Below are positions 53,590-62,959 of a stretch of 64,000 bases of DNA, piece after piece; positions within the stretch are counted from its first letter, which is position 1; each line of letters opens with the position of its first letter. The notes under the pieces are model-generated. The model had not been told where the DNA came from. It made no database searches and saw nothing but the letters and a program-made list of their open reading frames with translations. The translations under genes were made by a program, and so were the position numbers. The stretch lies in the NCBI GenBank assembly GCA_019828565.1, contig JAHDYR010000002.1, positions 62,001 to 126,000 of the forward strand. The letters are read 5' to 3'. This DNA is from Carpediemonas membranifera. Lineage: Eukaryota; Fornicata.

Positions 53590-53960
53590 CCCGCGCATTC
53601 GCGCACTTTATGCTCGCAACGAGACCGAAATGACGAACTGAAGAATAGGAAGAATACTGGCGGCTTTAACGTAGTAGGCATGTGCACAACACTAAGAAAC
53701 ATCAGTAAGCGGGCGCAGAGCATCATTAAAGCAACAATAATCCCTAAACAACATCAATCATCATAAGTCCATCAGGACCATACGATATGAACAATAAATG
53801 AACCACAGAGCAGTATAGATGATTTGAGAGTACCAGGCATGGCCAGAATACCGCAATTATCGTCCGTTCATCCACGTGACCTCCATCTTGGTCGGTATCC
53901 AGAGAACGCCCGTCAGACGCTTGCAACGGAACATTTAGGGGGTGCATCCTAAATGGGTCC
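53590..53960. other. Non-coding block conserved with T1
   Basis: Matches 14785-15130 in order and orientation, best over 53839-53940. See the T1 entry. Confidence 0.65.
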
Positions 53961-54123
53961 AGATTTGAGGGACCCTTGGTCTGACATGCCATGACCGAGC
54001 ACTCTAGGGGCCTCCACAGTGCGTCCCGAGGTACGTTAGAGCACCACAGACCTTCCCCCAAAAGCTGACTCCTGGACCCCTTGGCCGGAGCTCGCCCGAA
54101 GCGTGCCTCGGCTTGAACTAACG

Positions 54124-54381
54124 GCAAGAGAGCATAAAATCAGCCCTTTCGAACCGTGTTTTATGCTCTGCTGCCGTTATAGAATTATTCAAAGGGCCCT
54201 CTCTTTGCGCTTTTTTTCTGGTTCGTGGGACGAAGTAGGGACGGACAAAAAAAGCACATACGGAAGGTATTGGAGGTACTGAGGCCGCCTAGGTACATAG
54301 TTGCCGTGTGGATGGTTTCAGTTTATTACTTTTGGCACTCTATGTCCATTTTTTTATGCTCTCTTGCTGATAGTGCCGAAC
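54124..54381 (+). promoter_or_regulatory. Promoter region of T2 OTU gene with inverted repeats
   Basis: GCAAGAGAGCATAAAA near 54124 pairs with TTTTATGCTCTCTTGC near 54353; a shorter copy TTTTATGCTCT lies near 54160. GGCACT (54334-54339) and AGTGCC (54372-54377) surround the T-run and end four bases before ATG 54382. Confidence 0.6.
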
Positions 54382-56133
54382 ATGGACTTGCTAAAGTGGA
54401 TTGAGAGCGCTAGCAAGGAACAGTACGATGCGATATTGGCTGCATACACCAAGGCAACCACCAATCATGCCAAATGTGCTGTCCTTCGCGCGGTTTTGCT
54501 GGATGAACGGAAACTGCTCGATCTAGTGATCAGGAAGCGTTTGTAGTCATAGCAATGCTTATATAGGAATCAACCTGAACCATATCACCACGAAATTCCG
54601 CCTCACGAAGGACGAGAAGGAGGAGCTCCAGGATAAGTTGAAGAAGCAGTTTATGGCACTCGCCGGACCAAGAAGTTCCAAGAAGCTCGGCGCGCTGGCG
54701 AAGTGGGTTGACGACAACCAGGCTGATATCGTGTATAGCCAGGAGAAGCGCAAGGCGCGTAAGGCCATTATTGAGGCCATTGACGCCGAGGAGAAGGACA
54801 AGGGCAAGGGCAAGGCCGAGAGCGCTAAGAAAGAACCCGTCGACGATGAGAGTGGCGTGGACAGTGGTGAAGAGAGCGGCGTCGACGATTCTGAGTTGTG
54901 CGACAGTGAGAGTGAGGTGGACTTTGACAACGAGTCCGACGATGAGATTAGAGAACGCGCGATCAAGCGCCGGCGCGAGAGAAAGATCGCCCAGAAGCTC
55001 AAGGAGTGGGAGGACAATAACGCTCGCAACTACGTCCTGTGGCATAGAGTCCAGAAGGAGGTGCACGGCGAGCTTCGCATTCGCGCCTCTCGAGAGTCAG
55101 CTTCGGTTGCTGGGGACAACCACGTCGACGTCCAGTTCGACAGATACCTTCGCGTATCCAAGCTGCTCGAAATGAAGGACTGGATTCACAAAGACCTCCC
55201 ATCTCTTCCGATGGAGGCACGAGTGCTCCATCACAAGGCGCAGAAGAGAGTACTCGAGCTGGAGGAGGCCGTCACGAGGCTGCTGCAAGACGTGGGGTAC
55301 GCAGCTGACATCTCCATGGGTGCCAGCCCGACACCCGCGCCGTTTCGCCGCGACCTACCCCAGTCGGGCACACACCAAGCACGAACGAGTACCCCCGCCG
55401 TACGGGAAAGAGCGACACAATCCACATGAAGCGCAAGGCCCTCATGACAATCCCTCAGAAGATCGCTGATGTCGATAGCAACTCAGAGGAGTCAGACGAG
55501 GAGGAGATGGTGACAGAGGAGAAGAAGCGCGAGGCACACGAGGAGGTGGTGACAGAGGAGAGGAAGGGTGAGTCACATGAGGAGGACGTGACCAAATGCG
55601 ACGCCTGCATCCAGACTGAGCCGGAGACTCAGACTCGCATCACCTCTGAGGCCGCGGTGCAGACGTGCATCAACGCGGAGGCTCTCACGGCTGGCTGTAC
55701 CGCGATTCATGTCAAGAGTGACGGCAACTGCGTTGCATATTGTCTCCAAGCCATTGAGTTGGGTGGCAGAGTTGATGGCGACTTCGAAAGGTGGCAGCGT
55801 GGCCTCTGCCAGTCAGTGAAGGCCAAGTACTGGTCTAAGAAGAATTTCACGGAGCGTAGCCTGACAGATCCGGACTCCGGCTACTATAACTCGAACGCCA
55901 TCCGAGTCTGGGCGAGGAAACAGAAGCGGAACATCCTTGTTGTCCAGTCATACGACGGATACAACGGCATGCAAGGCATCTCCGCCATCTTATACCTGTT
56001 TGATGGCACCACCATGCTTGCACCCGATGCAGACTTGTGGGGGTTGACAGATAATTTCGCTATTGTCATCGAAGGCGATCCGGCTCACGCCACGCTGTAC
56101 CAGAAGAAGTGCGAGGTCGTTGAGATTGAATAA
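54382..56133 (+). CDS. OTU-like cysteine protease (T2), tiny intron, one frame break
   Basis: ATG 54382 (MDLLKWIESASKEQYDAI). A 28-nt intron (54539-54566, GTTTGT...TATAG) would join exon 1 to INLNHITTKFRLTKDEKEEL. Then a long acidic/basic helical region (DDESGVDSGEESGVDDSE, RERAIKRRRERKIAQK); a one-base break lies between about 55330 and 55430; then more acidic repeats (EEDVTKCDACIQTEPE) and the OTU domain: VKSDGNCVAYCLQ (Asp, Cys), IRVWARKQKRNILVV, and PAHATLYQKK (His). About 570 residues, the largest of the three OTU proteins. Presumed deubiquitinase. Confidence 0.65.
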
Positions 56134-56248
56134 AGATTTGGATATGCCCGTGTAGCCAGCGGTTCATGACCTGCAGCAGACATTTGGACGTACAGCGGGA
56201 TACCACATCAATTAGGTCACTTGCGGGCTAAGATTGTCGTTGTCGATC
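56134..56248. other. Short spacer after OTU
   Basis: No feature recognised. Confidence 0.4.
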
Positions 56249-56662
56249 GTCATTCACCGGAGGAGCAGGCCAGAGTCACTTGCCATCTGGCGCATCATGA
56301 GGAGATATTGGAATGTGATGATGTGTTTATTGACTAAATGAGCTGGAATTAGGCGAGTTTGATGTTGCTTACATGTTCTGTGGCATGCCTGATGTCCAAA
56401 GATGTATTTTGGCACAGTGATGTTGTTTAGTGTGCTCATTGCTGACCGCGTAGTTATCTGACTTCAATGTGTCGTGTTGGTGCCAAGAAATCGATGGTAG
56501 CTCGCACGTTTGAGGTAGTTGCTTGTTGCATCGATGCAACGCACTTTAAGGATTAACCACCTGCACCCCATAGCCGTTTCCTAAGGCCAGATACGGTCCT
56601 CTGTAGCGTATATACACGCGTGAATTGGGACTAGATGGGACTAGATGCAGTGTTGTGGCATG
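56249..56662. repeat. 414-bp direct repeat, right copy
   Basis: See 51206-51619. Confidence 0.88.
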
Positions 56663-57289
56663 ATCTGCAAGATCGACCAGCCCCTGGATCACTTGGGCCT
56701 GCCTCCGTGCCCGGCCTGTTGCGATCAATGATGGTGATTACTTGCAACGAACGCGATCACCGGAAATTACCTTACCTTACCTTACCTGCAGGTACCATGG
56801 GTGTTCGTTTTCGTCTCCAAACGCCATGGTGTAAGAGCATAAAGTGCATTTTCTGTTTACTGTGCCGTTGGGGATTGATGGCGCTGGCGTAGGGGTGCTG
56901 TGTGGGCGCCAGGGATGAGACGCCAGGGATGAGGGCGCCAGGATGAGGCGCCAGGGATGAGACGCCAGGGATGAGGGCGCCAGGATGAGGCGCCAGGGAT
57001 GAGGAGTACAGTATTTGAACCCCGAAAACGCCATATTACCAGCACCAATGAGCTTCATCAACGAAGATGCGCTCACTGGTGCCGGTTATGGCGTTTTCGG
57101 GGTTCGTCGATCATTCTGCTCCCAAATCTGCACCTGTATTTTCGTGAGCATGCCCGGGAGCTGGGCCAGACGAGTGGTGCCACAGGGACTAAGCTCCGCT
57201 GCTCAGCCTCTGCCAGGCGACACTCGTCTGAATTCTGCACGAAAAAATTCAGACGACGAATGATGGGCAAAGGGCCGCGAAAACGCTGA
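56662..57289. repeat. Third, contracted copy of the minisatellite/foldback block (copy C)
   Basis: 56662-56904 matches 46964-47205; the minisatellite is only about 100 bases (56905-57002); foldback 1 is complete (57017-57105); foldback 2 stops after its first half at 57289, where the zinc-finger gene sequence begins. Confidence 0.88.
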
Positions 57290-58194
57290 TATCAGTCTCA
57301 CACCCTCCCTTCATGCGTATAGTCTGCTTCTCAGCGTTTGAACAGAGCTCACAGACGGTGAACGTCTTGTCATTGTTGTTCTTGTCCTTGCGAGTGACCG
57401 TCGAAAAGCTATCATCCTCTGTGTCGGAACTAGCCCCGCGACACCTCACAGATTCTGTGGACGAACCTGTGGCAGAAGTCGCACTCTAAGACAGTTTCGT
57501 CTGTTCTACCGTCAACGAAGAAGAGGCCACGTAAGTCTGCGCAGTAAGGGCAACACTTGCGGAGGCTGTTCTTCCACATCTTGGCAGTGCTGCCCATGAA
57601 GTATTCCGCGTCGGAAGCGCCTGGGTTCGTGTTCCTAAACTGCTCAGTCATGTGGTTCATGGCCTCAATCATCTCAGCGACGTTGGCACCGTTGACTGAC
57701 GAAGCTTGCATTGCACGCGTGGAGTCAACGGACATAGTGGGCTGCTCAGCGGTCTGAACAGTGGGGTGGGGGGTGGGGACGGCAGGATTGCGGCGCGGCT
57801 GGCACACCCGGAAGGCTCTTTGGGAGCTGTCGAGCTTGGAATTTCGCAAATGATCAATTTCAGCGTCAGTGAGGGTTACAAGCTGGCTGAGTCCGGCTAT
57901 CAATGCGGCACGCCCTGTATCTGTCGCGTGAATTCCTTGGTAGATGCCCTTCGTGTTAGGAGAGAGTTTGCGGCCAGCAAGGTTCTCGATAGCCTTGGGT
58001 ACTGACCTCATGAAGTCCTACTTGCGCGGCATGCGCTCTAGAATAGTTTTTGGGAGGATTGCAAGGATTGCATCCGCGATGGAGCGACAATCGCATTTCG
58101 TGCTTCTCTCTTCCCAACGATAGCATGTTGCGATGATTGTGTGCACAATATCACGCACAGTATCTCTTGAAAGCCGCTCCTGGTCTTCTACCAT
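57270..58194 (-). pseudogene. T2 zinc-finger gene, truncated and interrupted
   Basis: Starts at ATG 58194 (MVEDQERLSRDTVRDIVHTI). An in-frame TAG follows ERMPRK near 58020, a frame break lies near 57440, and the 3' end is cut by the repeat at 57289. Between them: a helical N-terminal half and a Cys cluster KCCPYCADLRG, LECDFCHRFVHRIC, then VCELCSNAEK in the shifted frame. Spacing and place (minus strand, next to the small gene) match the T1 and T1b zinc-finger proteins. The missing C-terminal fingers suggest it is dead. Confidence 0.65.
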
Positions 58195-58249
58195 ACTGCC
58201 CCCCTTTTGTGGGGGTGTAAAAAAACTGAGTGCAGTTTTAAGTTGGAAA

Positions 58250-58464
58250 TGGAATCCTACAGGTATAGAGACTATTACGAAGAGATAGGAACCATTATAG
58301 CTGCAATTGATGCAATATTAGCGCATCCAGGACTGTGGGCGGTAGCAGAGCGTGTTGGAATGGATAGATTAGCAAGAGCGAAGGACTTACTCAATATAGA
58401 GCAAGAAAGGGCCAAATGCGGGATTCCGCCATCAAGTTCAGAAGAGTACAGTGATTCACAGTAA
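58250..58464 (+). CDS. Small protein at T2 right end
   Basis: ATG 58250 (MESYRYRDYYEEIGTIIAAI), 71 residues, helical with an acidic/Ser tail (PPSSSEEYSDSQ). Same size, strand and place as the small genes of T1 and T1b, though sequence similarity is not clear. Preceded by AAAACT/AGTTTT arms (about 58221-58240). Confidence 0.5.
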
Positions 58465-58521
58465 ACCGTAGCGATCTATTGAGTTATATTCAGTTCTGGC
58501 CATGTTCGGCTTTTCCGGAAT

Positions 58522-58750
58522 GTCAAAAATTTGACACGTCCATTTCGCCAAATTGCTGATTGCCAACGCTAGACCAGACATGCCAGGCTGTAGTACACGT
58601 GCTATACTACAACGTGGTGGTTCTGGTTTGCCGTTGGCAATCAGCAATTTCGAGAACAGACAAACTTCTTTTGCGATTTTTGCAACTTCTGGAGCATATA
58701 TCATTTGGTACAGACCCAGCCACGCAATAAAAACGCATAGCGTGGCTTAC
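58522..58750. repeat. T2 right subterminal hairpins
   Basis: TGTCAAAAATTTGACA (58521-58536); AAATTGCTGATTGCCAACG (58550-58568) pairing with 58632-58650; GCCACGC/GCGTGGC (about 58719-58746). Confidence 0.75.
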
Positions 58751-58976
58751 CATGGTCGGAACTATCCTAAAAAAGTTTGCGGTAAATATTGAGTAAATAT
58801 TTAATATAGATCTCGAGATTTAACGTCCCTTAGGTAGCCCTTGGATGCAAACATCCGCCCAGTAAATTTCGCTGTACAGCTCTAGCCCAAGACAAAAATA
58901 TGAGGGCTCGAAGTTTTGGCCTTCTCAGAAAAAGGTGGCAGTATACTGCTACTTTTCTTTGCTTGAGTAGCTGTAT

Positions 58977-58994
58977 TACACCCCCTCCAGACAG
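58977..58994 (-). repeat. T2 right TIR
   Basis: TACACCCCCTCCAGACAG, exact complement of 45872-45889; followed by CATG (58995-58998), the target duplication. Confidence 0.85.
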
Positions 58995-60689
58995 CATGTT
59001 CCCTGTTTCGAAAGGCTCGGACGACATCCGAGTAATACACGACCTCCGAGAACTCAACACCGTGACGGAGGAGACCCGAGTCTTCCGCCTCTTCGGCATC
59101 AAACGTGCTTTGGCGACGCTCACGGCCGGGGACTGGATGACGAAGATCGACCTCCGCTCGGGGTACTCTCAAGTCCCAGTCAGGGAGCAGGACAGGACAC
59201 TTCTGGGCGTGGTCACTCCGGAGGGCGAGGCATTCTGCTACACTGGACTCCCCTTCGGTTGGACCGCGGCTCCGTTCTACTTTCAGACAATAACCATCCA
59301 GGCCGCAAAGATCATCGCCAGGCGCCTCCAGATCCACGTTTGCGTGTATCTAGACGACTTCCTCCTATCGTCTGCGCGCAAGGAGCACCTGGCATGGGTA
59401 ACACACGAGGCCCTCGAGCTCATGCGCTCCCTCGGCCTCATTCCGGGGCTGGACAAGTGTATTCTTCAGCCTACACGCTGCTTGGAGTACCTCGGCCTCC
59501 TCATCAATACGGAAAACACTTCAGTGCGCCTTTCCAGCGACAAGGCGCGCAAGTATCAGCAGACGTTGATATCCGCGTTGGAGAGCGACTCCATCAGCGC
59601 CGTCGACTACTCCAAGATCCTAGGGCGTCTCTCCTTCTTCGCTTCCGCAGCGCATGCAGCACAGCTCAAGCTGCGGCCGTTGCAAGCAAGACAGCCGAGA
59701 GGCAGAGTACCTTTGGATGCAGCCCTCAAGCAAGAGCTCGCCCAGTGGGTCTCACTGCTGCTGCAGCGCCCAGCCAAGTCATTTATCGAGCTCAGGGCCC
59801 TCTGGGACATGACAGGCTCCCTGGAGATGACAGTGGCGTCCGACGCATCCAGCTTCGGCTGGGGGCCAGAGTATACCTCGGAGAGAACAACAGATCGGCG
59901 CATGGGCACTTCCCCCCGCACATAGTGAACGCCCACATCTGCACAAAGGAGCTTTTCGCAGTCGTTCGGGGCATCGAACTCATCTCTCCACAGCCGCAGG
60001 TGCGCACCCTGACAGTTTTCTGCGACAACTCGGCCGTAGTCTCGTGGGTCAACAAGGGCGGATCGACAAGAGCAGACCAGACAGTCATGAGCCTACTCCA
60101 CGAGCTGCAACAACACCTCGACAGCAGAAACCTCGTGGCTCGATGTCTTCACATCGCAGGACACCTCAACGTGGAGCCGGACAGGCTGAGCCGGTTCATG
60201 AAGCTCGAGTGGTCGACCCCGCGTTCAGTCCTCGAGCGAATCCAGCGCAACTGGGGACCAGTGCAGGTCGACGCGACCGCCGCTCCCACTCGCCGCCTGG
60301 CCCTCCCAGGATTCGCTCAGCACGGATGGACTCTCGCAGAACACGGCCTGTCTCGGGACTGGACGGGGATGAGAGTCTTCGCAGCTCCTCCAGTAGCGAT
60401 GATTCCAGCGACATATCTGCATATTCGGACGATTCGGTCGCCGACCCAGACTGGATCCCCTCAGACGTGGAGGTCAGCTGCGATAATAGTGACTCCGGAC
60501 ATCCCGTCACCAGAACTCCGCCGCTTGCTTGCCCTCTCATCAGTTCCCAAGATGTACTTCAGAGTGAACCAAGATCTTCTGTCGGACTCCGAGCTGTCGC
60601 GGCTGGCCGAGAGGGGCAGGATAAGGCTCATCGCGATGATCATCAGGACTTCGAGTTCCTCCTCCACCACGACAGGCTCTCACATCTGA
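58995..60689 (+). CDS. DIRS-like RT and RNase H (continues 45621-45871)
   Basis: Resumes in phase after T2: MFPVSKGSDDIRVIHDLREL, KIDLRSGYSQVPV, GLPFGWTAAPFYFQ, VCVYLDDFLLS (catalytic Asp pair), GLIPGLDKCILQP (thumb), then RNase H: TVASDASSFGWG, a one-base break at a run of six C (59917), CTKELFAVVRG, FCDNSAVVSWVNKGG, HIAGHLNVEPDRLSR, and LPGFAQHGWTLAEHGLSRDW. The frame ends at 60689, overlapping the recombinase frame. RT motifs are intact. Confidence 0.85.
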   Translation, partial: HVPCFERLGRHPSNTRPPRTQHRDGGDPSLPPLRHQTCFGDAHGRGLDDEDRPPLGVLSSPSQGAGQDTSGRGHSGGRGILLHWTPLRLDRGSVLLSDNNHPGRKDHRQAPPDPRLRVSRRLPPIVCAQGAPGMGNTRGPRAHALPRPHSGAGQVYSSAYTLLGVPRPPHQYGKHFSAPFQRQGAQVSADVDIRVGERLHQRRRLLQDPRASLLLRFRSACSTAQAAAVASKTAERQSTFGCSPQARARPVGLTAAAAPSQVIYRAQGPLGHDRLPGDDSGVRRIQLRLGARVYLGENNRSAHGHFPPHIVNAHICTKELFAVVRGIELISPQPQVRTLTVFCDNSAVVSWVNKGGSTRADQTVMSLLHELQQHLDSRNLVARCLHIAGHLNVEPDRLSRFMKLEWSTPRSVLERIQRNWGPVQVDATAAPTRRLALPGFAQHGWTLAEHGLSRDWTGMRVFAAPPVAMIPATYLHIRTIRSPTQTGSPQTWRSAAIIVTPDIPSPELRRLLALSSVPKMYFRVNQDLLSDSELSRLAERGRIRLIAMIIRTSSSSSTTTGSHI

Positions 60690-61548
60690 GCCTAGAGGCG
60701 TCACGCAGGGCAGTCGCGGGCTACCTCGTCAAGTTCAACGCGTCGAGAGACACCACGCTATCACACGCGGCGCAGCTCAGGCAGCACCTCATGAGCGAAG
60801 CCAAGACCTCGGGGCCCGACACGATCGGCAAGAAGGGACACTGGATTTGCAAAGCGGCCCCACTGATCTGCGACTGGACCCCCCGCAGGACAGCAGCGAG
60901 ATCATTCGATCAGTCCGCAACGTAGCATCCACCACCAGACTGACTGGCGGGGCTCGACCGGTGACGAGCGACATAGTCCGGTCGGGTTTCCGACGTTGGA
61001 AACAAGATCCGAAGACGTTCCAGGCGGTCTTGTTCGCCGCACTCTGCTTCCAAACTGTCAGCCGCGGCAAGGAAATCTTCACTCTGACGAGGGGAGACGT
61101 GACGTTCAGCCCAGAGGGCGACGCGACGCTGTTCATGGCACGCACCAAGACTACCACAGCGGTGAAGAAGCTCGTGGTCAACGCCACCTTTGACTCATTC
61201 AACATCGCGAAGGCGCTCCAGCTTTGGGTCAACTTGGCCACGAAGCGCGACACGGATTCACTATGGAGGAAGGTCAACGGAGACACGATCAGCAAGACAG
61301 AGGGGCTGTCAGAAGGCGCAATGAGGCGCTGGATCGCAGCAGTGTTTGGCGACTCCGTCACTTGGCACAGCTTCAGAAAGGGCGCGGCGACCGAGCTCGC
61401 CGTCGCCGGCACTCCTGAGCACGTGCTGATGGCACTGGGGAACTGGCGCTCCGCGAAGAGCCTGCTGGCGTACACCGGCAATGGCATCCGCCAGCACCCC
61501 GCGGTCCAGAGAGACATCGCCAGGTCTCTTTTGGGCAAGCCACTGTAA
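60620..61548 (+). CDS. DIRS-like tyrosine recombinase
   Basis: In the -1 frame relative to RT/RNase H, starting in the overlap before LLHHDRLSHLSLEASRRAV. One break at a run of six C (60888-60893). Catalytic boxes: FQTVSRGKEIFTLT (Arg), WHSFRKGAATELAV (H-x-x-R), LGNWRSAKSLLAYTG (His/Trp and Tyr). Integrates the element through a circular cDNA in this family. The overlap with RT in -1 is shared with the older copy at 31210-33320. Confidence 0.82.
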
Positions 61549-61640
61549 ACATTCGATGGGATGTTTATGGTGCAGGCTGTTGCGACCTCACGGGAGGTGA
61601 CAGCTAGGAGTTAATGATATCTCCTCGGCCGGCGGGACAA

Positions 61641-62030
61641 CCCCGTTGGATCTACAGAGTGTAGAGGGTCAGGTGGCCCGCGAGTCGGGCGGGTAGTACC
61701 CCAGCTCATTGTCGCAAGGGCGACGGGACGTGGGCGAGGCCGGCAATCGCCGGATGCCCGCGTCATTGGTCAAGATTGGTCGGCGCAGTTTATGCGGCCA
61801 GATGACGAACGATTCGCAGCCGGTGGCTGTAAGAACGCGCTCGGGAGAGCGTCCCTCGTCGGTACGCGAGGGAAACCCAAGACTTACTTAGGAGCCGAAG
61901 GCGCGTAAGTCTTCGAATATTGACGCGGCGAAACAGGGGTTTCTTGCGTAAATATTCTTTCCCCCCGTTGGATCTACAGAGTGTAGAGGGTCAGGTGGCC
62001 CGCGAGTCGGGCTGCTAGGATACTCTAGCG
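61641..62030. repeat. Split direct repeats of the right-hand DIRS-like element
   Basis: CCCCGTTGGATCTACAGAGT...GTCGGG at 61641-61689 and 61963-62011. The first is followed by GGTAGTACCCCAGCTCATTG (matching 33790 onward), the second by GCTAGGATACTCTAGCG (62014-62030). An AATATT...AATATT hairpin precedes the C-run. Confidence 0.7.
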
Positions 62031-62048
62031 CAGTTGTCATTGAAAAGT

Positions 62049-62130
62049 CGAGTGAGATGGGATTCGAACCCACGCTCCACTAGGGAAACAGATTAGCAGT
62101 CTACCGCCTTAACCACTCGGCCACCCACTC
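62049..62130 (-). tRNA. tRNA-Ser (GCT)
   Basis: 82-nt type II tRNA read from 62130. Acceptor GAGTGGG pairs with CTCACTC (one G-U), D-arm GGCCGAGTGGTTAAGGC, anticodon loop CTGCTAA (anticodon GCT, reads AGC/AGT), long variable arm, T-arm GTGGGTTCGAATCCCAT, discriminator G. Internal A and B boxes are present and TTTT follows the 3' end (pol III stop). No intron. Confidence 0.93.
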
Positions 62131-62337
62131 ATGCATATCATCGATATGTAAGCTATCACGCCTCGGGCGTGGCTCACGCCCTGACACTGCTGGGTCAGGG
62201 TGTGTCAGAACAGGATTCCGGGGACACGAGAAAGATGGCCAAAATATTTAGAAAATCTCGAAAGATATGATTGTGGATACGGTCTTGATCCGTCCCGATC
62301 GCGAGCAGATCGTATCCCTCCAGCAGAAACCGTGAGG

Positions 62338-62877
62338 ATGGCCGAAGGCGACACGGATAACGCTGATCCGCCGCCTGTCACCATGGAGAGCCTTGCTGAG
62401 CTCATACAACAGCAGCAGAACGTCATTACGGCACTCCGTTCGGAGGTTTCATCGGTTAAGGACAGTACACGGGACCCGAGACGCCCGTCTCGGATAGGAG
62501 CCGTTGCTAAGGAGTACGACCACCTCCGCGAGACACTTGCCGACATCAGAGGTATCCTCAACAACCCGGAGATGACGCGCGTCAACCAGATCGAAGCCGC
62601 GATCGAGGCGGTCTTCGAGCGCAGACTCGAGTTCCTACGGCTATATGACAGCCACTCCGACACCGCTGCGCGCTACTTCATGGCTATTTCGAGAGAAGAA
62701 CGAGACGCGCAACGCTTCGTAGTGCTGGCCGCCAAGGCGGCCAAGGCCACCCCACCGCCTCCTCGACCCAAGCGGTTCCAGAGAGGCTTCGGCGGCTTCA
62801 GCCGCAACTCTCCCCGCTTCAACAACAACAACCGTCGTGCCCCGGCAACCGACCTCGGACCGGGGCGGGCCCAGTAG
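62338..62877 (+). CDS. Gag of a second YR-type retroelement
   Basis: ATG 62338 (MAEGDTDNADPPPVTMES), 179 residues. Coiled coil (LAELIQQQQNVITALRSEV), helical block with RRLEFLRLYDSHSD, and a Gly/Phe/Arg/Asn-rich tail (RGFGGFSRNSPRFNNNNRR), the same plan as the gag at 45039. RT follows after about 100 bases. Confidence 0.65.
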   Translation: MAEGDTDNADPPPVTMESLAELIQQQQNVITALRSEVSSVKDSTRDPRRPSRIGAVAKEYDHLRETLADIRGILNNPEMTRVNQIEAAIEAVFERRLEFLRLYDSHSDTAARYFMAISREERDAQRFVVLAAKAAKATPPPPRPKRFQRGFGGFSRNSPRFNNNNRRAPATDLGPGRAQ

Positions 62878-62959
62878 AGGCCAGAGAAGGGTTAAGCCTG
62901 AACCCGATGACTATAAAAGGCTCGATATACTTCGAAGAGTTTGTTTGCAATGGAAAGAG

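Larger units (their letters stand above)
45872..58994. mobile_element. T2: 13.1-kb TIR transposon with OTU and zinc-finger cargo
   Basis: TIRs CTGTCTGGAGGGGGTGTA (45872-45889) and its exact complement (58977-58994), flanked by CATG on both sides. Removing it with one CATG restores an in-phase DIRS RT. Contents: small left frames, foldback, minisatellite, two foldbacks, CCCGGG satellite, a 414-bp direct repeat pair, a minus-strand unknown gene (51800-53145), OTU (54382-56133), a partial third copy of the satellite block, a damaged zinc-finger gene, a small gene (58250) and subterminal hairpins. No clear transposase, so it may be non-autonomous. The tandem duplication has copied its left arm. 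Confidence 0.83.
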
